This document shows, one piece after another, positions 27,457 to 39,693 of a DNA stretch of 64,000 nucleotides. Within the stretch, counting starts at the first letter, position 1; each line of letters starts with the position of its first letter. The DNA lies in contig NZ_LR134523.1 in NCBI RefSeq assembly GCF_900638585.1, forward strand, positions 391,001-455,000, written 5' to 3'. The position numbers were made by a program, and so were the translations under genes. The notes beneath the pieces were generated by a model. That model made no database searches. It was given only the letters and a program-made list of their open reading frames with translations, and was not told where the DNA came from. The DNA comes from Aedoeadaptatus ivorii (lineage in GTDB: Bacteria; Bacillota; Clostridia; Tissierellales; Peptoniphilaceae).

Positions 27457-29046
27457 TCAATAGAGCGCCGCGATGTAGCCGTCGCAGCGTTTTTCGGTGC
27501 CGCCACAGTAGACGCCGTTTTCGCGCACGAGGATCTGTCCCCGTCCCATATCCAGCTCGTCGCCCGGGATGGTGACCGCATGGCCCGAGGCGCGGAGAAA
27601 ATCGAGGATCTCGGGGGCGTAGGTCGATTCGCACGCAATGCGGTCCTCCCCCGTCCACATAAAGCGTGGCGCGTCCAAGGCGGCCTGGGGATTTGCGCCC
27701 GAGACGAGCAGCCGCAGCAGGGTTTGCACATGGCCCTGGGGCTGCATAAATCCGCCCATCACGCCGAAGGCGGCATAGGGCGCGCCGTCTTTGGTCAAAA
27801 AGCCGGGGATGATGGTGTGATAGGGGCGTTTGCCGCCGGCGAGGATGTTGTCGTGGCCCGCTTCCAAAGAGAAGTTGAGCAGCCGGTTGTTGAGAGAAAT
27901 CCCCGTACCCGGGACCACGACGCCGGATCCGAAGCCGTCGTAATTGGATTGGATCATAGATACCATATTGCCCGCTGTATCTCCCACCGCGAAGTAGACG
28001 GTCGAGGGGGCGAGGGGGTGGCAGTATTCGACGATCTTGGCCGTATCGGCGATGTCGTCGCGGCGGCGTCGGATAAAGGCGTCTGAGAGCAGGTCTTCAC
28101 AGCGCACGCGCATATGATCGGGATCGGTGACGAAGCGGGCACAATCGGTCATGGCGCGCTTCACGGCCTCGACGGTGCGGTGGACGCCCAACGGCGTATC
28201 GAGGTCGATCTTCCAGGGTTTGAGCATCGCCAGGGCCATAAGCACTGAGATGCCGTGGCCGTTGGGGGGCAGTTCGTAAACAGTGGTCCCTTCGAAGTCG
28301 AGGGAGAGCGGCTCTACGCGCAGGGTTTGGTGGGCGGCGAGGTCCGCGGCGGAAAGAAATCCGCCGAAAGTCGCCGAAAATTCCGAGATCTTCTCGGCGA
28401 GCGTGCCGCGGTAGAAGGCCTCGGTTTTGCTTTCTGCGATGGCAATCAGCGTCTCTGCCTGATCGGGATTGGAGAAGATTTCGCCGGGCCGGGGGGCGCG
28501 TCCTTCGGGGGCGAAGGTGTGCCAAAAGGCGTCGAAGACCGGGCCGGTGCAGTGCTTGCGCGTTCTAAGTTCCCGCGCCCACAGAGCCGATACCGTGGGT
28601 GAGATGACGAAGCCGTCCTTTGCATACCGAATGGCGGGGGCGAGCACCTCCAAAAAGGAAAGGGCGCCGAAGGCTTCGTGCACCGTGCGCCAGGCGTCCA
28701 CGGCGCCGGGGACGCCGACGGGTTCGATTCCGTAGGGCGGGATCTTATCGAATCCCTTCTTTTGAAGTGCCTCGGGGGAAATAGACGCGGGGCTCTTGCC
28801 GCTTCCGTTGAAGCCGTAGAGGGCGCCTCCAAAGGAAAATACGGTAAAGAGATCGGAACCCAAGCCATTGGAGGTGGGCTCCACCACGGTTTGGGCCGCC
28901 GCCATGGCGATCGCCGCATCGATCGCGTTTCCGCCTTGCTCTAAAACGGTTCTTCCCGCCTCGGCGGCGAGGGGGGTGGAGGCCAGCGCCATGGCCGGGG
29001 CGTAGACCGCGCTTCGTTTCGAAGGATAGGGATAGCTGTGATACAA
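27457..29046 (-). CDS. Gamma-glutamyltransferase-family Ntn hydrolase (cytoplasmic)
   Basis: 529 aa. ALASTPLAAEAGRTVLEQGG and DAAIAMAAAQTVVEP plus GLGSDLF are typical of gamma-glutamyltransferases; the self-cleavage threonine is in PSTVYFAVGD, followed by GSGVVVPGTGISLNNR and MGGFMQPQGHVQ. Start chosen at TTG 29046, with AAAGGAG eight bases upstream; the longer frame has no support. No signal peptide, so it should act on gamma-glutamyl peptides or a similar amide inside the cell; HpxW-like oxamate amidohydrolases belong to the same family. It lies beside the peptide importer, which could supply its substrate. Confidence 0.85.
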   Translation of the reverse strand: MYHSYPYPSKRSAVYAPAMALASTPLAAEAGRTVLEQGGNAIDAAIAMAAAQTVVEPTSNGLGSDLFTVFSFGGALYGFNGSGKSPASISPEALQKKGFDKIPPYGIEPVGVPGAVDAWRTVHEAFGALSFLEVLAPAIRYAKDGFVISPTVSALWARELRTRKHCTGPVFDAFWHTFAPEGRAPRPGEIFSNPDQAETLIAIAESKTEAFYRGTLAEKISEFSATFGGFLSAADLAAHQTLRVEPLSLDFEGTTVYELPPNGHGISVLMALAMLKPWKIDLDTPLGVHRTVEAVKRAMTDCARFVTDPDHMRVRCEDLLSDAFIRRRRDDIADTAKIVEYCHPLAPSTVYFAVGDTAGNMVSMIQSNYDGFGSGVVVPGTGISLNNRLLNFSLEAGHDNILAGGKRPYHTIIPGFLTKDGAPYAAFGVMGGFMQPQGHVQTLLRLLVSGANPQAALDAPRFMWTGEDRIACESTYAPEILDFLRASGHAVTIPGDELDMGRGQILVRENGVYCGGTEKRCDGYIAALY

Positions 29047-29218
29047 TGGATTCACTCCTTTCTCTATCAGTGTAGACCAGGGGGAACGAATTTTCCAGAC
29101 CGAGGCACAAAAGCCGTAATTCAAGCCGATTGCCGGCCGTTCTGAATTGCAATCACACGGTGTTTATGGTAGGATAGTAACGTTATTGATATACAATTCA
29201 AACAGAGGGGGTGTTAGA

Positions 29219-29455
29219 TTGACCACGTTTTTAAGTATCATAGTGGCGCTGTCGGCGATTGCCTTGATTCTCTCCGTCGTCGTGCAGGAATCGACGCAAG
29301 TGGGATTGGGAACCTTGGACGGCAGCGGAGGCGCTTCTGCGGAGTGGGGTGCCAATCGCGGTACCAGCCGCAAGGAAATGCTGAAGCGGATTACCGTCGT
29401 GACGTCCGTAGTCTTTTTCATTTCTATTATCGTATTGATCGCTGTAACGCAATAA
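29219..29455 (+). CDS. secG: Preprotein translocase subunit SecG
   Basis: 78 aa with two membrane segments (residues 3-22 and 58-76) and the central VQESTQVGLGTLDG loop of SecG. It is an accessory subunit of the SecYEG channel. Start chosen at TTG 29219 because AGAGGGGG lies seven bases upstream. It is followed 12 bases later by hppA; the rnr-smpB-ssrA neighbourhood common in Firmicutes is absent. Confidence 0.9.
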   Translation: MTTFLSIIVALSAIALILSVVVQESTQVGLGTLDGSGGASAEWGANRGTSRKEMLKRITVVTSVVFFISIIVLIAVTQ

Positions 29456-29467
29456 TCAGGAGGAATC

Positions 29468-31471
29468 ATGGATTTTAACATTTTACTCATTGCTCCCGTC
29501 GTGGGGGTAATAGCCATCTTGTTCGGTCTGTATAAGTCTTCTTATGTAGGCAAGCAAGAGGCCGGAGACGAACGCATGAAAGAAATTTCCGGCTACATCC
29601 ACGAAGGGGCCATGGCATTTCTGCAACGGGAATACAAGGCACTCGTCGTATTCGTAATCGCTTTGGCCGTCGTCTTATTCTTCGCCATCAACTGGCAAAC
29701 CGCCGTCTGCTTTATCGTCGGCGCGATTTTCTCGGTATTGGCGGGCTATGTCGGCATGAACACGGCCACCAAGGCCAATGTGCGCACCGCCAACGCCGCC
29801 CACACCAGCGGCATGGCAAAGGCATTGGACATCGCTTTTTCCGGCGGCGCCGTAATGGGCCTGATCGTAGTGGGTCTGGGTATCCTCGGGATCTCCCTGT
29901 TCTACCTCTGGTTCGGCAACCCCGAAATCATCACCGGGTTCTCCCTCGGTGCTTCTTCGATCGCATTGTTTGCCCGCGTGGGCGGCGGTATCTATACCAA
30001 GGCTGCCGACGTCGGTGCGGACTTGGTGGGTAAGGTCGAAGCGGGCATTCCCGAAGACGACCCCCGTAACCCCGCGGTCATCGCCGACAACGTAGGCGAC
30101 AATGTCGGCGACGTCGCCGGCATGGGCGCGGACCTCTTCGAATCCTATGTAGGGGCACTGCTCTCGGTCATCACTTTGGGAACCCTGGCATTTCGTGAAC
30201 AAGGCCTGCAATTCGGCCTCGGCATCGCCGCCATCGGGATTGTGGCATCGATCTTGTCCATGTTCTTTGTAAAGGGCGACAAGAACCCGCAAAAGGCGTT
30301 AAACATCGGTACTTACGTCGCATCCGGCGTGACCATCGTGGCAGCGGGCGTTTTGGCCAACGGCATCTTCGGTTCGCTGACCATGTTTTTCCCGGTTATC
30401 GTCGGCGTTATCGTAGGGCTCACCATCTCCAAGATTACCGAGCACTACACGGCGGCGGAATATAAGCCGGTACAGAGAATCGCAAAAGAATCCGAAACCG
30501 GCGCTTCTACCAATATCATCTCCGGTCTGTCCGTGGGTATGATGTCCACCGTAGGACCGATCATCGTCTTGGCCATCGGCATTATCGCCGCATACGCATT
30601 GGGCGGCGGTAAAGAAAACGCCATCTACGGCCTCTACAGCATCGCACTCGCAGCTGTGGGTATGCTCGCGACCACCGCATCCACCATCGCGGTAGACGCA
30701 TACGGCCCCATCGCCGACAACGCCGGCGGTATCGCCGAAATGTGCGAACTTCCCGAAGAAGTACGCGACATCACCGACTCTTTGGATGCGGTCGGCAACA
30801 CCACCGCAGCTATCGGTAAGGGATTTGCCATCGGCTCTGCAGCTCTGACCGCGCTGTCTCTGTTCGTATCGTATATTCAGGCGACCGGCCTTGCGGGCAT
30901 CGACATTTCCAAGCCCTCGGTTATCGCCGGTACCTTTATCGGCGGTATGCTGCCCTTCGCCTTCTCGGCGCTCACCATGAGTGCGGTGGGTAACGCGGCC
31001 AGTGCCATGATCGACGAGGTACGTCGTCAATTCAAAGACATCCCCGGCATCATGGAAGGCAAGGCGACCCCGGAATACGCCCGTTGCGTAGATATTTCTA
31101 CCACCGCGGCCCTTCGCGAAATGATCGTTCCCGGCATTATCGCCGTCGTCGTCCCCATGCTCGTCGGCTTCCTCTTGGGAACCGAGGCACTGGGCGGACT
31201 CCAAGCCGGTGCGCTGATTACCGGCGTTCTGATGGCGATCTTTATGAGTAATGCCGGCGGCGCTTGGGACAATGCCAAGAAATATATCGAAGGCGGCGCC
31301 CACGGCGGCAAGGGATCCATTGCGCATAAGGCAGCGGTTACCGGCGATACGGTCGGCGACCCCTTCAAGGATACCTCCGGTCCCAGCTTGAACATTTTGA
31401 TCAAGTTGATCACCATCGTCTCCTTGGTATTCGCACCCCTGTTCGTCGCATTCGGAGGCGTGTTCCTCTAA
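29468..31471 (+). CDS. hppA: Membrane-bound ion-translocating pyrophosphatase, K+-dependent type
   Basis: 667 aa, about 15-16 membrane segments. The active-site strand [40 protein letters not shown] and the C-terminal [15 protein letters not shown] bind Mg-PPi. [18 protein letters not shown] has Ala where K+-independent enzymes have Lys, so it should need potassium (family knowledge); whether it moves Na+ or H+ cannot be told by eye. It uses PPi energy to build an ion gradient. AGGAGGAATC precedes ATG 29468. Confidence 0.95.
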   Translation: MDFNILLIAPVVGVIAILFGLYKSSYVGKQEAGDERMKEISGYIHEGAMAFLQREYKALVVFVIALAVVLFFAINWQTAVCFIVGAIFSVLAGYVGMNTATKANVRTANAAHTSGMAKALDIAFSGGAVMGLIVVGLGILGISLFYLWFGNPEIITGFSLGASSIALFARVGGGIYTKAADVGADLVGKVEAGIPEDDPRNPAVIADNVGDNVGDVAGMGADLFESYVGALLSVITLGTLAFREQGLQFGLGIAAIGIVASILSMFFVKGDKNPQKALNIGTYVASGVTIVAAGVLANGIFGSLTMFFPVIVGVIVGLTISKITEHYTAAEYKPVQRIAKESETGASTNIISGLSVGMMSTVGPIIVLAIGIIAAYALGGGKENAIYGLYSIALAAVGMLATTASTIAVDAYGPIADNAGGIAEMCELPEEVRDITDSLDAVGNTTAAIGKGFAIGSAALTALSLFVSYIQATGLAGIDISKPSVIAGTFIGGMLPFAFSALTMSAVGNAASAMIDEVRRQFKDIPGIMEGKATPEYARCVDISTTAALREMIVPGIIAVVVPMLVGFLLGTEALGGLQAGALITGVLMAIFMSNAGGAWDNAKKYIEGGAHGGKGSIAHKAAVTGDTVGDPFKDTSGPSLNILIKLITIVSLVFAPLFVAFGGVFL

Positions 31472-31481
31472 AATACGACAA

Positions 31482-31510
31482 TAAAAATGCCCTTCGGGGC
31501 ATTTTTTTAT
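31482..31510 (+). terminator. Terminator after hppA
   Basis: AAAAATGCCC/GGGCATTTTT stem with TTCG loop followed by further T. Confidence 0.9.
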
Positions 31511-31532
31511 GCACAAAAACGGATTCTCTGAT

Positions 31533-31562
31533 ATTGACATTCTTTGACCATAAACGTATAAT
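31533..31562 (+). promoter_or_regulatory. Consensus promoter with overlapping CtsR operator
   Basis: TTGACA (31534-31539), 17-base spacer, TATAAT (31557-31562): a perfect sigma-A promoter. Two CtsR-type heptads in tandem, ATTGACA (31533-31539) and TTTGACC (31543-31549), separated by three bases match the known operator AGGTCAAA-type repeat read on the opposite strand, so CtsR would repress its own operon by blocking the -35 region. Confidence 0.8.
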
Positions 31563-31585
31563 GATTCTCACGAGAGGGGGTAAAT

Positions 31586-32041
31586 ATGGCACGACTCAGC
31601 AATGTCATCGAAGAATACATTCGTACGCTGCTTGCAGAGAAAGACGGCAATGTAGAGATCAAGCGCAATGTGCTGGCGCAGCATTTCGGCTGCGCGCCCA
31701 GCCAGATCAACTACGTTCTTACCACCCGTTTTACGCCGGTACAGGGGTTTTATGTGGAATCCCGCCGGGGCGGGGGCGGCTATATTCGCATCGTACAGGT
31801 GGAAATCGAGGACAACCGGAAGTATGCGGATCTTCTGCAAGAGGAGATCGGCGATAGTTTGACCCGGATCAACGGAGACCGGATCCTCGACGCGTTGGCG
31901 GAGGGCGGCTTTCTCGACGAGCGGGAAAAGCGGCTGCTCAAGATCGCCCTTTCCGACCGCGCCCTCGCCGCGGCAGGCGATGTACGCAATCGCCTGCGAG
32001 CGGAGATTTTACAGAATGTTTTATTGGGTATCTTCTCTTAA
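31586..32041 (+). CDS. ctsR: Transcriptional repressor CtsR
   Basis: 151 aa. N-terminal winged helix (MARLSNVIEEYIRTLL, RNVLAQHFGCAPSQINYVLTT) and the glycine-rich wing ESRRGGGGYIRI are hallmarks of CtsR, which represses clp and heat-shock genes and is released on heat or when McsB acts. ATG 31586; AGAGGGGG upstream. It heads the operon ctsR-mcsA-mcsB-clpC-radA. Confidence 0.95.
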   Translation: MARLSNVIEEYIRTLLAEKDGNVEIKRNVLAQHFGCAPSQINYVLTTRFTPVQGFYVESRRGGGGYIRIVQVEIEDNRKYADLLQEEIGDSLTRINGDRILDALAEGGFLDEREKRLLKIALSDRALAAAGDVRNRLRAEILQNVLLGIFS

Positions 32042-32053
32042 GGAGGTGGAGGT

Positions 32054-32566
32054 ATGCTCTGTGAACACTGCCACGAAAACGAAGCACAAATTACCTACAC
32101 GACCGTAGAAGGGGATACGACGAAAGAGTTGCATATTTGTCGCAGCTGCTTTCAGGATTTGATCAAAGAAGATTTTCCGACGATGCAGATTCCATCGGTG
32201 GAAATCCAGCCCCTCCTCAAAGAACTCTTTCCTCTGTTCGGCTATGGCGACAGAAAAGACGAAGAGCGGGCCTGCGCGCACTGCAACCGCACGCTCAGGG
32301 AGTTTCAGGAGACGGGGATCCTCGGCTGTGAACACTGCTATGAGGCGTTTTCCGAGGAGCTGTCTCGGATCCTGCCGCGTATACAGGGGGCCAAGAAGCA
32401 TGTGGGCCACAAGCCCCGCGCCGCCTTGTTGCGCGACGAGAAGAGCCGAAAGATCCAGACTTTGCAAGAAGAACTGGAGCGCGCCGTCGCCGAAGAGCGT
32501 TACGAAGACGCCGCCGACCGACGGGATCGAATCAAGGAATTGCGAGAAGATAAAGATGCACAATGA
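32054..32566 (+). CDS. mcsA: McsA, activator of the arginine kinase McsB
   Basis: 170 aa. Two zinc-binding pairs (CEHCHENEA with CRSC, and CAHCNRT with CEHC) and a C-terminal UVR motif (EERYEDAADRRDRIKEL). McsA binds and activates McsB and modulates CtsR. A strong AAGGAGGTGGAGG site precedes ATG 32054. It overlaps mcsB by 11 bases. Confidence 0.93.
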   Translation: MLCEHCHENEAQITYTTVEGDTTKELHICRSCFQDLIKEDFPTMQIPSVEIQPLLKELFPLFGYGDRKDEERACAHCNRTLREFQETGILGCEHCYEAFSEELSRILPRIQGAKKHVGHKPRAALLRDEKSRKIQTLQEELERAVAEERYEDAADRRDRIKELREDKDAQ

Positions 32567-33547
32567 TCAGGTTTTGCTAACGAGCCGAATTCGGCTGGCG
32601 AGAAATATCGAAGGCTATCCGTATCCGTCGACGATGGATAGGGAAGCGGCCCGGGCGCTTACGGAAAAGATCATCGACGCGTTCGAGAAGCGCGAAGATA
32701 CCTGGGTATACCACAAGATTCAGGATATGGCGCCCTTGCAGAGCCTCTATGCGCTGGAAGAGAATCGGATCAGCCCCGAACTGATGAAAAACAAAGAGAT
32801 CGGTTCGTATCTGGAAGGACCGGACAACGAAATCGTCATGTTGATGGAGGAGGATCACCTGCGCATTCAGGATATGCGCAAGGGATTTTTTTTAGACGAA
32901 GAATACGAAAACGTCGCCTCGATCGCGGGCGATCTGGAAGAGCGCTTGCCGGTCTCCTACGATCCCGTACTGGGCTATCTGGCCGCCTGCCCCAGCAATG
33001 TGGGCACGGGCCTGCGCGCCGGGTGTATGATGCATCTTCCCGCCTTGGACACATTGGGGATGGAACAGATTCAGCGCTCTATCACCCGCATGGGCTTTGT
33101 GCTCAGAGGCATTCGCGGCGAGGGTTCCAAGAGCATCGGGCATATCTACCAGATCAGCAACGAGCGGACCCTGGGCCTTACGGAAGAAGAATTCTTGCGA
33201 CGGGCCAAATCGATCGTCGCTGAGGTGGCGGCGCTCGAGCGGATAAAGCGCAAAGAGATGTATCTGGATCACTTGATCGAGCTGGAGGATATGGCGCGGC
33301 GCAGTTACGGAATTCTGCGCAATGCGCGGATTATCGGCTTTGAAGAAGTGATGTTTCACCTCAGCCATATGAAACTCGGGATCGAACTTTTCGTCTTGGA
33401 CCCCAAGCGGGACTTCGACCTTTACGATGCGATGATTCGCCTGGGAAAGGCCCATCTTCAAATGGAGCGGGGCAGTTTTCTCGACGATCGGAGCAGCAAT
33501 ATATATCGCGCCAATACGGTGCGGAAGTTTATCAAGGAGGTATTTTA

Positions 33548-33548
<1 letters not shown>
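32556..33548 (+). CDS. mcsB: Protein-arginine kinase McsB
   Basis: 330 aa. SSRIRLARNIEGYPYP-like start (LTSRIRLARN) and GYLAACPSNVGTGLRAG, the phosphagen-kinase active-site region with the reactive cysteine, are conserved. It phosphorylates arginines on CtsR and on damaged proteins, marking them for ClpCP. Start chosen at ATG 32556, overlapping mcsA; the longer frame runs through mcsA. Confidence 0.94.
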
Positions 33549-35990
<2,442 letters not shown>

Positions 35991-36001
<11 letters not shown>

Positions 36002-37343
36002 GGGCTATGTATGCGAATCCTGCGGCTACAAGAGTTCGGGGTTTTTCAGCCGCTGCCCGTCGTGTAAGACTTGGAACAGCTTTCGGGAAGTCGGAGAAGA
36101 GGCGGAGGAGAAACGGTCTACGCGCACAAAAAAAGAGGCGAGACCGCTCACTAGTGTGGTGGGCGAAACCAAAAAGCGACTTTCCAGCGGCTATAAGGAA
36201 TTCGACCGCGTGATGGGCGGCGGCATCGTAGAGGATGGGGTGACGATCCTCGCCGCCAAACCCGGTGCGGGAAAATCTACCCTGCTGTTTCAGATCGCCA
36301 ACGCCCTCGCCAAGGACGGCCTGCGCGTCTTGTACGCTTCGGGTGAAGAGAGCGAGAGCCAGGTGAAGATGCGCGCCGAGCGGATCAGCACGGGAATCAG
36401 CGAAAATATCTGGATCTATGCCGGCACCTCTATGGACGATGTGCGCCACTGGATCCGGGAGATCAACCCCGCCGTCATCATATTGGATAGCATTCAGACC
36501 TTTACCCTCGATGCTTTTTCCGCGCGGGCGGGAACGCCCACCCAAACCATGGAATGTGCGAATCTCTTGGTGGACTACGCCAAGAACAAAGGCAAGCCCC
36601 GGGCGGTGTTTATGGTGGGTCAGCTTACCAAGCAGGATTCCCTTGCCGGCGTGCGGGCGTTAGAACACCTGGTAGATACGGTGCTCTTTATCGACCACGA
36701 AATGCAGGAAGAGCTTCGCATTTTGCAGGTGACGAAAAACCGATTCGGTTCCACCGGCGAGATGGGATTTTTCTCGATGACCGAAGCGGGCATGGTCTCG
36801 ATCGACAACCCTTCCTCGCATTTTATGACCGAACGGGCGGAAGGGGGCGAGGTGCCGGGCTCTGCGATGTGCATCGCCAGAGAAGGGACCCGCAGCATTA
36901 TCGTCGAGATCGAAAGTCTCGTCAGTAAGAGCTTTACGCCCTATCCCCAGCGGATCTCCCAGTGTATGGGCAGAGAACAGCTGGGGGTGCTCCTCTCTAT
37001 ATTGGAAGAGCGGGGCGGTCTGTCGCTGTACGACAAGAATGTCGTGGTAAAAACCACCGGCAATCTGAAGCTCAAAGAAGGGGCTGCGAATCTCGCGGCC
37101 ATCCTTTCGATCGCATCGGCATTTCGCAACAAGCCCCTTCCACGGGACGTGCTCTTTATCGGCGATGTGGGACTCACCGGAGAGATTAAAAATGTCCCCT
37201 CTCTCCAGTCGCGCATTCGCGAAGGGGAGCGGATGGGATTTCGCACCATCTACGTGCCCCTGGGCGCGCGCATCGAAGGGGGAGGAAAAGCGGAGATTCG
37301 GTCTCGGCGTCTTTTATCGGAAGTCGTTCGGGAACTCTTGTAA
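35991..37343 (+). CDS. radA: DNA repair protein RadA
   Basis: 450 aa. N-terminal zinc finger CESCGYKSSGFFSRCPSC, RecA-like ATPase with AAKPGAGKST, the RadA motif KNRFGSTGEMG, and a C-terminal Lon-protease-like domain (GDVGLTGEI). It drives branch migration in recombination. The start overlaps clpC by 11 bases; translation is probably coupled because no clear ribosome site is seen. Confidence 0.95.
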
Positions 37344-37358
37344 ACAAGGAGACGCACA

Positions 37359-37727
37359 ATGGACTATTACGAGAATCTGCTCGGGCTTTTTGCCGGGGGA
37401 ACGGCGATGATGATCGCCTTGATCGTCGCCATCATCTATATGGTGGCGTGGTGGAAATTGTTCGAAAAAGCGGGGGAAGCGGGGATCGCATCGATCATTC
37501 CCATCTACAACACCGTCGTGCTTGCGCGCATCGTCTACGGATCGGGTTGGTTTGCGCTTTTGCTCCTCTTGCCCGGGATCGGTGCGGTCTATGTGCCGAT
37601 CACGACTTTCTTGTTGATGCGCCGATTTGATCGCAGCGTGCTGTTCAGCTTTTTGGCCATATGGATTCCGTTTTTGGTCCTCGTGCCGGCCTTTGGAGAC
37701 GATCTGTATTTGGGACCGATCCGTTGA
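37359..37727 (+). CDS. Small membrane protein (DUF5684-like)
   Basis: 122 aa. Four membrane segments: residues 14-33, 43-60, 64-87 and 93-112. The motif FEKAGEAGIASIIPIYN is typical of short membrane proteins of unknown function near signal peptidase or sortase genes. AAGGAG precedes ATG 37359; it is the last gene before a long terminator. Function unknown. Confidence 0.75.
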   Translation: MDYYENLLGLFAGGTAMMIALIVAIIYMVAWWKLFEKAGEAGIASIIPIYNTVVLARIVYGSGWFALLLLLPGIGAVYVPITTFLLMRRFDRSVLFSFLAIWIPFLVLVPAFGDDLYLGPIR

Positions 37728-37778
37728 TTTCATAAAAATAAGCCATCGAGATTGACTCGATGGCTTATTTTTATGAAA
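37728..37778 (+). terminator. Long bidirectional terminator (23-bp perfect stem)
   Basis: Arms 37728-37750 and 37756-37778 are fully complementary around an ATTGA loop, with A/T-rich outer ends that give T-runs on both strands; it separates radA/membrane gene from rplY. Confidence 0.9.
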
Positions 37779-37782
37779 AAGA

Positions 37783-38445
37783 TTATTCGGCGTCTTCTTC
37801 TTCTTCCTCGTCGGATTCGGTTTCGTCGACGGTGGGTACGTCGGCTGTTTCTGCTTCTTCCGCATCTTCGTCTTCTTCGATGATTTCTTCGCGGGGTTCT
37901 TGGAGGGAAGCGACGGCTTCTTCCGCATCGGTGAGGACTTCGATGTCTTCGATCTTAAAGACATCCAAGTCTTCGACGGTGAGGGTATCGCCGATCTCCA
38001 TATCTGCGACATTGACAACGGCTTCGGAAGGAAGATTGGTCGGCAGACATTCGACTTCGACTTCTTCCAACAGTTGCAACAATACGGAGGGTTGTACCTT
38101 GATATCGTCTCTGCCTTCGAGGACGACGGGAATCATCAACTTGATCTTTTCCTTCAGGTTGACGCCGTAGGCATCGAAGTGCAGGAGTTGGTTTTTGAAG
38201 GGGTGCTCTTGAATTTCCTTAAACAGGATCTTCTTGGAGTTGCCGTCCAATTCCGCATCCACCAGAGCGGAGGTACCGGCTACGTCTACGATTTTACGCA
38301 ACTCGTTGGCCTTGGCGACGATGGCTACCGGCTCTTCGCCTTTGGCATAGTAAATGCCGGGGACCAGACCTTCCGTTCTATTCTTCTTGGCGCCGGCAGT
38401 ACCGGTGCCTTCGCGTTTTTCTAAATGTAATTTAAGTTCTGTCAT
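37783..38445 (-). CDS. rplY: 50S ribosomal protein L25 / general stress protein Ctc
   Basis: 220 aa, the two-domain CTC/TL5 form: N-terminal 5S-rRNA-binding domain (GAKKNRTEGLVPGIYYAKGE) and C-terminal beta domain (LPSEAVVNVADMEIGDTL), then a very acidic tail of about 35 residues dominated by Glu and Asp. ATG 38445 follows AAGGAGG. Single-gene unit. Confidence 0.92.
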   Translation of the reverse strand: MTELKLHLEKREGTGTAGAKKNRTEGLVPGIYYAKGEEPVAIVAKANELRKIVDVAGTSALVDAELDGNSKKILFKEIQEHPFKNQLLHFDAYGVNLKEKIKLMIPVVLEGRDDIKVQPSVLLQLLEEVEVECLPTNLPSEAVVNVADMEIGDTLTVEDLDVFKIEDIEVLTDAEEAVASLQEPREEIIEEDEDAEEAETADVPTVDETESDEEEEEDAE

Positions 38446-38527
38446 TTCGTATCCTCCTTAGTTTACTCGACAATAAATTATATCCTAAAATCAGCGCAAT
38501 TTCCACGTTTTCGCGCATTTTTCCGAA

Positions 38528-39400
38528 CTAGGAGACGGGTTTCGCGCACAATACGGCCATAGAAATGCCCCCGCTTCCCAAATGAGAGCCGATAATGGGG
38601 TTTAAGAGGCCCGTATAGACGGTTTCGATCTCCGTCTTTTCGAGAATCAGCTTTTTCACTTCTTCACAGAGCGCTTCGTTGTCGGCGTGGGACAGATAAC
38701 AGATTCGGTGTGCGGGATCCGGGTCCTCTCCGGCGGTGCGTGCGAGGGTCTTGGTCGCGTTCTTTGCGCCGCGTACCTTTTCGCGAATGGCGAGGACGCC
38801 GTCGTCGCGCATATGGAGGAAGGGCTTAATATTTAAGGCATTTCCCACCAAGGCGCCGACACTCGAAAGGCGCCCGCCGCGGTGTAAGTGGTCCAATTCG
38901 GTGACGATGCCGTAGAGCCCGATATGTGCCTTAAAGCTTTCCAGATCGTCGAAATTTTCCGAAAGATCCATGCCCGCCGCTTGATTCGCCTCCGCCCGGG
39001 CACAGATCAAATTGCCGCCGGCGGTGCAGGTGCGGGTGTCCAAACAGCGGATGGTGCGCTCGGGGTAGCGCGCCTGTAAGAGTTTTGCCGCCACCTCCGA
39101 CTGATGAAACTGCATGGATATGCCGCCGCTCATACAGAGGTATAAGACGTCGAGGCCTTTCTCTAAGTATTGTTCGAAATAGTGTTCATAGATCCCCGGG
39201 GAAATCTGAGAAGTATAGGCGGGTTGTTCTTTAAGCAGCCGGTAGAATGTCAAGATATCGTCGCGCGTGGTATCGTCGCCGATCTCGAAATCGCGACCGC
39301 CGCAAGCGGTCCGCATGGGGATTCTGCGGATATTCGTACTATGAAACAGCTCGGGATATAGGTCCTGAGCGCCGTCTGTCAAAATTTGATAGGATGACAT
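38528..39400 (-). CDS. DegV family fatty-acid-binding protein
   Basis: 290 aa. ILTDGAQDLYPEL, YTSQISPGIYEHYFEQYLEKG, LCMSGGISMQFHQSE and LDHLHRGGRLSSVGALVG match DegV proteins (FakB type), which bind fatty acids for phosphorylation by a FakA kinase. Start chosen at ATG 39400 (GAGGTG upstream) and not at the longer frame. A TATAAT on the minus strand (39455-39460) may be its -10. Confidence 0.88.
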   Translation of the reverse strand: MSSYQILTDGAQDLYPELFHSTNIRRIPMRTACGGRDFEIGDDTTRDDILTFYRLLKEQPAYTSQISPGIYEHYFEQYLEKGLDVLYLCMSGGISMQFHQSEVAAKLLQARYPERTIRCLDTRTCTAGGNLICARAEANQAAGMDLSENFDDLESFKAHIGLYGIVTELDHLHRGGRLSSVGALVGNALNIKPFLHMRDDGVLAIREKVRGAKNATKTLARTAGEDPDPAHRICYLSHADNEALCEEVKKLILEKTEIETVYTGLLNPIIGSHLGSGGISMAVLCAKPVS

Positions 39401-39619
39401 TTTACACCTCGATCCTTTCTCGTCCCCTCCGCTTGTTCGGAGATAGACGTAAATATTATACCACACTTGCTCGCGTAGTTATCTTCGGAAGCGGAGACGG
39501 GGAAAATCCACGCATAAAAAGCGTTTGCGCGTTTAACAAATAACAATGGAAAGGAAAAATGCCGGTGTATAGCCGTTTTCGTAGGTACAAATGTGAATAT
39601 CATGTATAAAAAACAATTC

Positions 39620-39648
39620 TTGACACGGCTTCCAAAATCTTGTACGCT
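39620..39648 (+). promoter_or_regulatory. Promoter of the duplicated-domain lipoprotein
   Basis: TTGACA (39620-39625), 17-base spacer, TACGCT (39643-39648), about 45 bases before the start codon. Confidence 0.65.
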
Positions 39649-39693
39649 TGAACATATCTAAAATTATCTATTTGTGTGAAAAGGAGTACAGAG

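Noticed and set aside
30299..31540. 413-codon minus-strand frame in hppA
   Set aside because: Shadow of the membrane pyrophosphatase gene; His/Gly/Asp-rich nonsense sequence.
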